Of a DNA stretch of 64,000 nucleotides, positions 34,300 to 45,170 are shown piece by piece (the first letter of the stretch is position 1; each line of letters begins with the position of its first letter). This DNA is from Ophiocordyceps camponoti-saundersi (nom. inval.) (Eukaryota; Ascomycota; Sordariomycetes; Hypocreales; Ophiocordycipitaceae). Position numbers and translations under genes: made by a program. The stretch spans positions 1 through 64,000 of the forward strand of contig PDHQ01000102.1 in NCBI GenBank assembly GCA_003339415.1. The letters are read 5' to 3'. The notes under the pieces are model-generated. The model was not told the DNA's origin. It was given only the letters and a program-made list of their open reading frames with translations, and did not search any database.

Positions 34300-35600
34300 A
34301 TAGCGTGCCCCTAACCGACGCTAGACCGCTTAAACTTAAGTTCTTTATTAATATTAAGATTACTTAAACTAATATTTTTATAACGCTAAAATTAATAACC
34401 TCCTAGAAAGTAGCTAGAGTAAATAATATTCCTACTAGATTTCTTAAAATATATTACCTTATTTTTACTACTTAGCTAACTATAATCTTCTAAGTATATA
34501 TATAATTTAATTATTTCCCGCCCTAGCTATAGTTTATTATTATAATTATTTTACGTAAGTCCGGAAAAAAGCTAAAAGCTTACTAAAAGGTAAGTGCTTA
34601 TAAGCTTATATCTTTATTATATTACTTAAGTAAAATCTTAGAAACTATAGTAAAACGACGAATTACCGAGGCTATAAAGTTATACTAACTCCTCCTTAAG
34701 GGCTAGATAGGTAATAAGCGGAACCGGTTTATAAAGCTAGCTATTTTTATAGTTACTAAGCTTATTTAAGCTACTTAAGCTAAGAAAAAAGTAGCGTTTT
34801 TCCTATAACTTAATATTAAGGGAGCGTTTAATATTATATATTATAATAAACTTATCGCTAAATTTAGGTATCTAAGATTCCTAGACTAGATTTTAGCTTT
34901 CCTTAATAGCTACTTATAAGATTATACCTCCTAACTTCGCTTTAATAATAAGATTTCGGAACTATATTAGATTAAGATTAAAGTTCCTTAAAATTCGCTA
35001 CTCTCCGCTATCCTATTTATCCTATATATAGCCCTATTTTATAATTAGCTAATATATAAAGAAAAAATATAAGTAATTAGTTTCGTAGATAATATAAACT
35101 TTCTTAGTATTAGGCTTAATTTTAGGATAATTATAAAATAGCTTTAGGCTATATAAGTAATATACGAATAATAAGCGCGCGATTATAATATAGAATTTAG
35201 GCCGGAGAAAAGCGAGCTTATATATTTTTCCCGGAAATATACTCCGGAGATAAACCTAGTCTAACTAAGGGATTACTAAATTTACCCCGTTTCTAAGGTA
35301 AGATTTCTAAGTATTTAGATCTATTAGCGGCTATAATAGAAACCTTATCTACGAATTATATATATTAAGCTCCTCTACTAGAATTTTACCTTTTCCTTTT
35401 TATCCGCTTTTACTTAAAGTTACCCCCTTACCCGAGCTTATAAACTTTATATAAAAATTATCTAATTACTTATCGTATATATTACTATTATATTCTATAT
35501 TATTACTTTTACGGGCGGAAACTTACTAAGCTTAGCTAAAGCTTTAAGACCGGAATAGTTATAATATCTTAAGATAGTACTTAAAGCTTATAAAGCTACG
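34300..35600 (+). pseudogene. LINE copy B reverse transcriptase
   Basis: Plus strand. NRFIKLAIF leads to motif A, LNIKGAFN at 34809-34832 (ancestral LDIKGAFD). Motif C reads FVDN at 35082-35093 (ancestral FVDD). The two motifs are about 92 residues apart, as in LINE polymerases. The second catalytic Asp is Asn, while copy A has lost both. Confidence 0.9.
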
Positions 35601-38379
35601 CTTATTTATTACCTTAAGGCTAAGTTCTAAGTTCCCCTATTCGATCTTTACTTAAATAAAAGGAAAATTAATATTTTTTACTACTTAAAGGATATAATAA
35701 TATTAAATAAGATCCGGACCGCTTTTAAAGATATCTTAAGGTTCTTATCGCGCTTCCCCTCTTATCGATTAATAAAACGATAAAAAGCTAGGTAGCCGCT
35801 AAAAAACTATATACGTTAAGTCCTAACGTAAATAAGACGCGATATATTACTTTTTAATAAGAAGTTTATAACTAATTTTCTTTACTAGGATTAGAAAATA
35901 TAATAGGAGGACTTTAAAAACCGGCTATATATAAGATATTCTAAGCTTACTTTATTTCCTTCTAACTTCCCGCTTTACCTTAATAAGGCGAAATCGCTTA
36001 AAAAATACGGAGACTTACTAAAATATATTAGTATTATAATTATATAACTCTATATAAGTAAAATTAGTCTTAGAGAGTTCCTTTTTTATAAGCGCGTGCT
36101 AGAAATAATCTCCCCTTTATATTAATACGGTACTAGACTAAAAAATACTTACTATTTACTCCTTCGATACTTTTAATTAGTTAAATAGCGCTACGAACTA
36201 CCTTAGCTTATCTCCTTTAATACCGGACTATAACTAAAGCTTAACCGATACTTATTAATAACCGTAATCGCGAAGTAAATACTTTAATATACTAACTTAT
36301 ACTAATTCTAGCTTACTAATACTTTTTATATTAATATTCTTAGGTCTAACTAAGGCTAGATATAGCCTTATCTTACGTAAATTACCGTAACTATAATATT
36401 ATTAATTTACTTACCTTATCTATAATTTACTTTATATCTTAAAAGAATTTATATTTATTAGGTTTAAGTTTTTATCTCCTCCCTTATTTAATAACTCCTT
36501 AACTCCTCCGGCTACTCTATTAGTAAGAGTAACCGTAAACTAACGCTAGCCCCGTAACGCGAGTTTACTTAGCGTAAAGCTACTAAAACTTAAAGTAAGG
36601 TATATCTTACTTAGAGTTACCGTTAGCGTAATAGCTTACGATAAGTTTAGCGTAATAGTTAGCTATAAAGCGGTCGCCTATTATTATAATAAGCTTAAAG
36701 TAATAACTAGCTTAGGTAAAATTACTTATCGCTAAGATAAGCTTAAAGTAATAACGGGATCCGGCGTAGTAGCGGGCTATATACTATTAAGGGTAATTAT
36801 TATTAGCGTTAGTTTATTATCCTCGTTAAGGAATAACTTATTTAACCTTAAAATCTTTAAATATTTCGGTAATAGCTTATAACTATAAAGCCCCCCGCGC
36901 CTCCTTAATACTCCGCTAAGGTATAGCCTAAGTTTATACTTTTCTAATAATTTTAAGTTAGTAAAAAGTAAGTTACGTTAGAGACCGACTAATTAGAACT
37001 CTTAGCTAATACTAGCTTATTAGGTAACTTAAGGTAAGGTAACTTTAAGTATTTAAGGGATATAAGACTTAGCTAAATCCGTCCTTATTATAATAATACT
37101 ATAGTTTATTATAGCCGCGTAAGTATTAGTAGCCGCTATAGCGGCCGCTACCTTAACCGGGGTCTCCTTTATTATAAGTAACTTAGTTACCCCCTCGCTA
37201 ATTAGGCTTATCTTTATTATATCCGGCGCCGGCGTAGCCTCTAATTTTAAAACTTTATTATCGCTAAAACTAACTTAGCGTAAGCTCCCTCCCTTACTTT
37301 TCTTAAAATATACCCTAGCGAGATATAAACGCTCTAAGTTAATAATAGGAGCGGGTAATAAGTTATCGTTATTATTATCTATATCCGGTATAAATATAAG
37401 AGTTTTAAGCGTAGCGCGGGCCTTCCTCTTAATAAAACGCGTTTAGATTATAATAGGAGATATCTATCTCTTATTTTTACTTTTTAAAAGCGCTATAAGC
37501 GCTACCTTAGTAAGCTTCGTTATTACTAGCTTACGCGTCCCGCTTACCTTATAAGTTGCGTTTACCCTTACCTTAAGCGGAGCCTAGGCTAGCCCTTCTA
37601 ATTTCTTAAATATTACTATTACCTTCTTACTTAAGTTTAATATATTATAAGCTATATTTATAAAGCTTAAAGTTTATTAATTAATATAAGCGTTAACTTA
37701 CTTTAAGGTAGCGTAGATTAACTTAAGTATAGAGATAGATATCTCCCCCCCCTCTCCCTTCGCCTTTTTTACCTTTTTTATAACCTTAGTACGGATACTT
37801 TTTAAAGCGTTCTTTACCTTAACTATATTCTTATAAGTATAGCTTTAGCTTAAATCTTAAATTAAGGCGAGATCCTCCTTAGCTATAGCTTATACCCCTC
37901 TAAACTCTTATTACTTATTATAACGCTTAGCTTATATAGTATATAGCTTTATAGTATTATCCTTAACCTAAGGATATATAAATATATAGGTAAAATTCGT
38001 TTAGGTATAAGTAATATATACGCGCGCGTTTATAGCTACTAAATATTAGCTTAATCTTATTAATATATAGCTTAGATAGGGCGCGATTTATTTAGCTAAT
38101 CTTAATAGCTAGCGTATAAATAGTAAACGCGGTCCTAAGTAAGTTTAAAAATATAACTATTATAGGGCGTAGTTTATTTATTATTAGTTTTTATATTATA
38201 ATTATAAGCTATTATTATTACGATAAGGGAAATTAAGGTTAATATTATTTATAAAAAAAGGGGGCCCCGCGCTATATAAGCTATAAGATTTTATACCCCG
38301 CGGTAGCTTACTTACTAATTATAAGGCGCTACGGTATATACCGGTACGTATTTTTTTATTTTATAGCGGTATATACCTC
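35601..38379 (+). pseudogene. LINE copy B: C-terminal part of pol ORF
   Basis: Corresponds to 9061-11676 plus 13458-13560 of copy A. It has a repetitive area with GCTTAAAGTAATAA and GCGTAATAG words (36590-36770). RNase H, expected in Tad1-type elements, could not be confirmed by its residues. Confidence 0.55.
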
Positions 38380-38668
38380 CTTCCCCCTCCGGGGTTCTAG
38401 CTTATATTTACCCTCCCGCGGCTAATATTCGCGGCCTTTTCCGTCTTAGCGACCCCTAGACCCCGGCTTATTCTACCCTAGACCCGCTATTATAACCTAG
38501 CGGACTAGCACGAGGCCCGCTATAGTACCCTCTTTTTACTTACTATTCTTACCTTACTAGCTACTAACTACTTAGTGAGGGGTTTTCCCCCGGGCCCGGC
38601 CCGGTTTTTCCCCTCTTCCTACCCTCTATATGCTTAGATACCTTATAGGTCCCTAGAGTAATATAATA
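38380..38668 (+). other. GC-rich 3' end of LINE copy B
   Basis: Partner of 8756-9060. Contains CCCCCGGGCCCGGCCCGG near 38586 and a preserved TATATGCTTAG. It ends in an AT run at the target duplication. Confidence 0.7.
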
Positions 38669-38680
38669 TATATATTATAG

Positions 38681-39642
38681 GTCTCCTAGCTAAGGGGATA
38701 TAGCCGCTTAGAGGTAAGATACCTCTTTACTTACTAGCGGTTTACCTAATAGGAGTCGAGTAGCCTTAATAGTATCTAGCGCTAATATAATACGGCCTTT
38801 TATATTTAGAGTATTACTTTTTAAAATATTATATAATCTAAATATATTATCCGCGATTCTAATAATCTTTATCGTATTCGGGCGGTAAATATATTTAATA
38901 TCCTATTCTTATAGAATATTAATCTACCTTATAACTTTACTATACGTTTTTACTATATTTATTATTAAGTCGATAATACCCTTATAATCCGTATAAATCT
39001 TAAGGGGATATAGAGATATATTTACTATTTATTAATATTCCTTAATCGCGTAAATAATAGCTAATATTTCTTTTTTAAGTATAGAGTATCGCTACTCTAA
39101 ATTATTTAGCTAAAATAATATCTATATAATAATTTTTATATCTTAGAAGTTAGAGTCTTTAATAAACGTTCCGTTAAGATAGTTAAGTTAGTAGAGAACG
39201 GCCCCGGTCTTAGTATCGGATATATCTATTATTAGGTAGAATTATATATTCGTCTATACTCCGAATATTACGTTATTTTAAATAGCTTAGTATAGGAATT
39301 ATAAAACTTTTACCGCCTCTAGCGTCTAAACGGGTTCGTCCCGATATCGTGCTTTTAGTTATATAAATTAGCGTCCCGATAAAGTTACCTTATTTACCTC
39401 TTTAAAAAACGCTTCCTTAATAAGTCTAGCCTTATTTACTTTTCCTAATATAAAACGACGAAGGAACGGGGTTAGCTATAATACTATTTAAACTTCTTCC
39501 TAAGATTAAGGGGGATATTATTAAAAATAGTCTCCTAATTACGTAAATCTCTACTAATACTTAGTTCCTAGATAAAATCGCCCTACTTCTAATTTAAACC
39601 CGACTAATTCGGCTATACTATTAAATAGCTTTATTTTCTTAC
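38681..39642 (-). pseudogene. Gypsy-1 RNase H (and end of reverse transcriptase)
   Basis: Minus strand, near 39090-39050 reads RYSILKKEILAIIYAIKEY, the core of gypsy RNase H (R-Y-x-I-x-E-K-E-x-L-A-I). Further on, YTDYKG at 38981-38995 is the RIP form of YTDHKG. Gypsy-2 has the same at about 56511-56760. The upstream part up to 39642 is the end of the reverse transcriptase, interrupted by the copia-like element. Confidence 0.88.
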
Positions 39643-40150
39643 TATTAGAATATATATATTACTAGCTACTTAGGAATATAATACGCGTTAAATACGTATA
39701 GCACGCGTCGTAAAGATAACTATCTCTATATAAATAAAGTAGGAGGTTAGGGATACGTATAAAGAGGAGTTAAACTCGAGATAATACTAATCTAAGATTA
39801 GTATAATATTAATATAATATACGAAGTTAATATAAAAGGAGGATAGGGAGGTAGTTAGTAAAAAAAGGAATATATATATAATATACTTATTTTTCTATAT
39901 TTTTTAAGAGAAAAATAAATTATAAGTAAAGTTATTATTTAATCTTTTATAATTTTATTAGCTAGAGTATATTATACGGTAAACGTAATATTCCTATATA
40001 CTATATAATCTAGATAAGTTACCTAAACCCTATTATTTAGGTTAATATAGTATATATATTCTAAGTTTAATCTATTAATATTTTTATTATAAGAAATTTA
40101 TAATATAACTCTAGCTACTTATTTAGCTTAAGAAGGATACCTAACCGATA
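39643..40150 (+). repeat. 5' LTR of copia-like copy III
   Basis: 508 bp, TATTAGAATA...CCTAACCGATA. Confidence 0.95.
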
Positions 40151-41642
40151 CTAATTAGTAATAAAGCTAAGTTATATCGTAGACTTAACTACCTTTTATT
40201 ACTTAAAACTTAGTTAACTAATATAAGCTAAAATACTAGCTTTATTATTATTTAACCTTAGTTTAAATTAGAAATAAAAAAGTAATTTAGATAGTAAATA
40301 TTTATTAAAATACTAACTCCTAGGAAATTATAATTATTATTTCGATAATATATAAATATATTTTAATTAGTATTTAGTTAGTAACTTAATAATTTAAATA
40401 TTTTAATATTTAGCGATAACTTACTATAAGTTAATATTATCTATTCTTTCTTCTCCTTACTTTTAGTTTAAGATTTTTAGGAACTTACTTCGATTTCGAC
40501 TTAAAGTTTTATTAATTTTAAATTAGTTTTAATAGTTACTCTATAACTATTATTTACTAAGCTTTTATAAATTTAATATTAGAAGTTTCTTATAATTAAG
40601 TTAATTTAGTAATATATAAGAGATAAAAATAATAAAAGATAAAAATAATAAGAAAAAAAAAAAAAAAGTAAAATCCTTAGAATTAAAGTCCCCTACCCTT
40701 ACTCCTAACGCGGATATCTAGGAGGGCGCGACGCGTAATAATTATATAAGGCCGGCTAAGTAATATTACTATATTAGTAATATCTATTAAATATTAACTT
40801 AAATACGAATAGGGATTAGATTATTATTAAACTTATTTCGGTATACTAGTCCTTATATAAAGGCGTATTATTACCTATAAATATAGTAAAAGCTTACGTA
40901 AAAGTAATAATAGCTAGGATAGTTTATTAAATTAGTATTAATTTATATAAAGTTAAGTTTTAATAAGCTATATATATATTATTATATTAGATACCTTTTT
41001 TAATATATTAATAATAAGTAATTACTAATTAAGATATTTATTTCTAATAAGCGTTGATCTTTAGCTCCTATTTACTTATATAGCTAATATAATTTTAGCA
41101 CGGGGGTACCTTTTTAATATCGCCGCGCTAAATAGCGTTACGCCGCGCTTAAGATAATAGCGTAAGCGGTAGCGGGGATATAAAAAGATTACGCTTAGTA
41201 GGTTATATTCGATAAGGCGTAATAAATATCGCTATAAAAATAAGTAATAGTATTCGCGAGCGCGGGCGAAAAGTAATTATAGATATCGTAAAAAGAGCTT
41301 ATAAGGGGCGCGTAAAGGAGATAGGGGTAGGACGCGTATAATATACGTTTAAAGCTAAGTTTAGAATATATTAAAAACTAGGTTAATCTTAACTTATAAT
41401 TAATATAAATTAAAGCCGGAATTAATATACCTTTACGCCGCCGGCGAATTAAAGCCTTAAGAGTATCGTTATTATTAATATTATTCTCGGACTTAGGATT
41501 CGAAATAATAATCTAATAACCGCGCAGAGCGGTAAGCGTGCGAGGGGGCGGTCTTAATATATAATAAATCTTAAGTTAAGGTTAGTAAAAGCTTACTATA
41601 ATATTAACTTAAGATTAACTTAAATTTACTTTCTTATACGCG

Positions 41643-41682
<40 letters not shown>
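41643..41682 (+). repeat. (ATA)n microsatellite in copia-like copy III
   Basis: About 13 units, at the same internal position as the microsatellites of the other copies. Confidence 0.95.
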
Positions 41683-41685
<3 letters not shown>

Positions 41686-41864
41686 TAAAAGGAAAAGGAA
41701 AGGAATATAGAGCTTAGGCGTAAGGTAATTTATAAGTAAGGTGCTAAGTTACTAATTTACCCCGCTAGATAAAATATATATTTACCCCTTTTATAAGTAA
41801 TATATTAGTATATACTAACCCCTTTTATAGATATAAAAGGTATATACCTCCTAAGTATAAATAT

Positions 41865-41883
41865 CCCCCTCCCCCCCCCCCCC
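41865..41883 (+). repeat. Poly(C) tract in copia-like copy III
   Basis: Five C, one T, thirteen C. Shared with 48737-48748 (12 C) and 62288-62303 (16 G on the opposite orientation). Followed by TTTAAAA and a T run in each copy. Confidence 0.95.
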
Positions 41884-42063
41884 TTTAAAATTTTTTTTCC
41901 CTTCCCTTTTTATAATTACCTTAGTTTTTCTTATCCGTTTTTCGCGGATAACCCGGCAAAAGTTTACCGGGTATCGCGTTTTTTATTTAATATACTATAT
42001 TATATTTATTCTTTATTTTTTTAGTCCTCGAATTAGAAAGAAAATATTATTAGGGGATTATAA

Positions 42064-42100
42064 TACCCCCGGGGTTAAGAATTACGCCGCCCCGGGGGTA
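42064..42100 (+). repeat. Hairpin in the interior of copia-like copy III
   Basis: TACCCCCGGGG at 42064-42074 pairs perfectly with CCCCGGGGGTA at 42090-42100, with a 15-base loop TTAAGAATTACGCCG. The same element in copy IV (62070-62106) pairs with one mismatch and copy II (48929-48966) is decayed by RIP. Conservation of a strong stem with the same loop in a non-coding retroelement suggests an RNA structure such as a packaging signal, but that is inference. Confidence 0.75.
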
Positions 42101-42736
42101 TCGTAATATAAAAACTATAATAACCTAGCGGAATTATAAATATTACGGTATAGGAACGCTTAATATTATAAGAAGGAGATAACCCTCGCTAACTATAAGG
42201 GTTTATTAGTTAATAAGAGAGATTCCCCCTCGCGTAGCTAATATTTACCGGGGGTCTCTAAAATAAAACGCCCTAGTAATATCCTTATAGCTAGCTTATA
42301 TTATATTTAAGGGAGTTATTTACTAATCCCGGGGTTTAGAAGCGACTAAGCCCTAGGACCGGCTTATAGCGGTAGCTAATAATATATAGCGTTAGGCTCT
42401 AAGCTAGTAACGATATATAATATTAAGTTTATTACCTAAACTTTATCTATTATTTACGAAATATAGATAATAGGGAGATACGATATATAGCTTAATATAT
42501 ACTATCTTAAGAAGTTATATTAGAATTTTTAAGAAATATATTAAATATTAGCACGATATTAACCTAAGTTTATTTATAAATTAGTAAAGTAAGGGTATTT
42601 ACTAATCCTAAACTATATAAGTCCTTAAAAATAGAGAAATAATTTAATCTATAAAAGCTATTAAAGGAACCTAATTATACTTAAACTACCTACTCGATAA
42701 ATATATATTCCTAACTATAAAAAGAAAAACTATTAA

Positions 42737-43244
42737 TATTAGAATATATATATTACTAGCTACTTAGGAATATAATACGCGTTAAATATATATAGTATAC
42801 GTCGTAAAGATAACTATCTTTATATAAATAAAGTAGGAGGTTAGGAACATATATAAAAAGGAGTTAAACTCGAGATAATATTAATCTAAGATTAATATAA
42901 TATTAATATAATATACGAAATTAATATAGGAGGAGGATAGGGAGGCAGTTAGTAGGAGGAGGAATATATATATAATATACTTACTTTTTTATACTCTTTA
43001 AGAGAGAGATAAGTTATAAGTAAAGTTATTATTTAATCTTTTATAACTCTATTAGCTAGAGTATATCGTGCGGTAGACGTGATATTCTTATATACTATAT
43101 AATCCGGATAAGTTACCCGAACCCTATTATCTAAGTTAATATAGTATACGTGTTCTAGGTCTAATCTATTAGTATCTCTACTATAAGAAGTTTATAATAT
43201 AACTCTAGCTACCTATTTGGCTTAGGAAGGATGCCTAACCGACA
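42737..43244 (+). repeat. 3' LTR of copia-like copy III
   Basis: 508 bp, TATTAGAATA...CCTAACCGACA. The last 60 bases keep TpG and CpA (GGATGCC, TTTGGC, GACAC), unlike the left LTR. Confidence 0.95.
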
Positions 43245-43249
43245 CTTAC

Positions 43250-43800
43250 CTGCGAGATAAATTAGCGCCTATATTACTCTAAGGAAATACTAATATCGAA
43301 GGAAATTAAAATATCTATTAAAGGTTTCGCTACTAAGGTTATAATTATCGATATAAACGAATATTAACGTTAAGTATTTTATAGTAAAACCTAGTAACGT
43401 TTAGTATTTAACCTTATCCGCTAATACTAATCTGCTAAACGCGATATCCCTATACTTTATATACGTAAAGGGGGCGTCTATTAGTCCTTACGGTATATTA
43501 ATATATTCCTATATACTATTAAGGGCGGTAAAGCTTATCTTATATATATCCTCCGGCTATATTAAGATTAATTAGAACTTATTAGATATATCTAGCTAAG
43601 AGAAAACTATTAGTTATTTAATATATACTTAGTTTAAATCGACCTCTAGGTTATAATATAGATATCTTAGTTTTACCGTATTCCTATTAATATCGCGGTA
43701 ATCGTAAACTATTCTCTAAGCCGCCGGGTTTAGTAAGTGCTTCTTAACGAATAAAGTTCTAGCTACCTATTTTATATTATCGCCGATAAGTTAGATAATA
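43250..43800 (-). pseudogene. Gypsy-1 reverse transcriptase, N-terminal part with active site
   Basis: Minus strand. ARTLFVKKH and RIVYDYRDINRNTVK at about 43770-43665 match the gypsy motif K-x-x-G-x-x-R-x-x-x-D-Y-R-x-L-N. GLIDAPFTY near 43480 matches GLxNAPATF. The active site reads FVYIDN at about 43358-43344 (ancestral YIDD). The second Asp became Asn. The gene is cut at 43245 by copy III and continues at 39642. Confidence 0.93.
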
Positions 43801-44879
43801 TTTACTTCTTCTATTATTAGGAATATTTTGCCCGTAAAGATCCGTTTAGGCTTACTATACCTTATTTATTTAAATATAACTAGCGTTACTCTTTCCTTTA
43901 ATTTAATTTAATAGGTAATTAGTTATATAAGCTAAATCTCCTTAAGAATAAAAATAAAGTAGTCCTTATAAGTAAAATATAATCTTATAACCCTCTCTCT
44001 CTATTTTTCTATCTTAACGTAATCTCCTAGCGTAATAAAGCTTTATTTAAACTACGCGTCGATTTCCCTAATTAGGGTATCTAATAGAGGATAAATAACT
44101 AGGTCTAAGGTAATATTTTTATAAGATATAAGTCTTAAAGTACTTATTATTATAATACTTACCTATCTAAGATATAATATATAGTTAGTATTATCCTTAT
44201 TACTTATTTTCTCCTAATTTATCTAATATTAGGGATATTTTAGAAGGTTTATTATATCTAGCTTATCGTAGTTATAGATTACCTCTTTTATATTACTCTT
44301 ATTCTTAGCTATCTTATTTTTTTTTAGGTTAGCTAATTCTATTTTTAGTAATTCTTCTACTCCTCTAAGCTATTTTAAATACTTAAGTAACTATCTATTT
44401 ATTAACTCCGGTTTCTCCGCTATTTATTTAAAACCTATTACCTTATATACTTTTTTCTATATAAACTTAGGTAATATTACTTTTACCTACTTGCTAATAG
44501 ATACTATTAGCTTTCGCTAAATTTAGGGCTATAATACTTTATCTATTTTCTTCTATACTATCTTTAGCTACCCCGCCGTTTAGCTTTTATAAGAGGTAGC
44601 TTTTAGTTTTTTAAAAAGTTATATTTTACTTAGGAGGCTAGTTATTTAGTAATAGCGGATAAAATATCCTTAACCTTTTCTAAAATAAGCTTATTATCTT
44701 CGATAAATATAATCTTATCTTTATTATTAGCAACCGCTTTTAGATATTTAGGGGCTTACGGCGTTTTCCTATCTAGCTTAAATAAATTAGGTGCTAAGAA
44801 AATCGGAATAATCTAAATAGTATATTCTAAGCTAGTAATCTTTAGCTATTTTTTTATATAATATTCTATAACTTTAACG
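43801..44879 (-). pseudogene. Gypsy-1 linker between protease and reverse transcriptase
   Basis: One minus-strand frame can be followed through stops, including GKSNIT and YIEKSI near 44480 and RSRRITKNRI near 44360. No conserved motif is expected here. It belongs to the pol polyprotein. Confidence 0.6.
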
Positions 44880-45170
44880 CGTCTTAGCTATACGTAGCTT
44901 AATAGAATATCCTAATTATCGTAGTCTCCTAGCACGTATACTTTTATATTAGCTAGGATTCCTATTATAATTACCCGAAAGTAGGTAACTTTTTTAATAA
45001 TCGCGAGTTTATCGTTCGCTATTCTAACTATACTTAGTTAAGGTAACTAGATTACGGGGAGGGCGTTATTAGCTATAAAGGCCTTATTAACTAGATTAAC
45101 TATAAAGCCTCCGTTTAATATAATAATAATATACTAATAATTTTTAACGTAGCTTTTAATATACCCTAAT
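44880..45170 (-). pseudogene. Gypsy-1 aspartic protease
   Basis: Minus strand. NGGFIVNLVNKAFIANNALP from 45115, where N (45113-45115) is the mutated catalytic Asp, then VRIANDKLAI, and near 44930-44896 VYVLGDYDN, a lost Trp, and DILLSYV. This is the retropepsin layout, with a flap-like hydrophobic stretch and the final D-I-L-L motif (family form D-x-I-L-G-x-x-W-L). It would process the gag-pol polyprotein. Confidence 0.82.

Larger units (their letters stand above)
31343..38668 (+). mobile_element. Tad1-like LINE, copy B (7.3 kb)
   Basis: Reverse homologue of copy A (8756-17849), inserted into Gypsy-1 between RNase H and integrase. Comparison with Gypsy-2 shows the empty site. The plus strand reads ORF1 region, APE endonuclease, reverse transcriptase and C-terminal part. 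It has an 11-bp target duplication in AT-rich sequence. The 3' end is an AT run, not poly(A). The first 35-40 bases differ from copy A, as is common for LINE 5' ends. Confidence 0.93.
39643..43244 (+). mobile_element. Copia-like LTR element, copy III (complete, 3602 bp)
   Basis: LTRs 39643-40150 and 42737-43244 (508 bp each), interior 2586 bp, perfect 5-bp target duplication CTTAC (39638-39642 and 43245-43249). Inserted in the reverse transcriptase of Gypsy-1: Gypsy-2 has the uninterrupted site at 57222-57226. The right LTR ends CCTAACCGACA with little RIP. An A-rich purine run (AAAAAGAAAAAC, 42719-42730) lies six bases before the 3' LTR, and the LTR start TATTAGAATA fits a copia-type TGTTGGAATA, so plus orientation is preferred. 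No gag or pol frame was recognised, so the family is probably non-autonomous. Confidence 0.93.
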
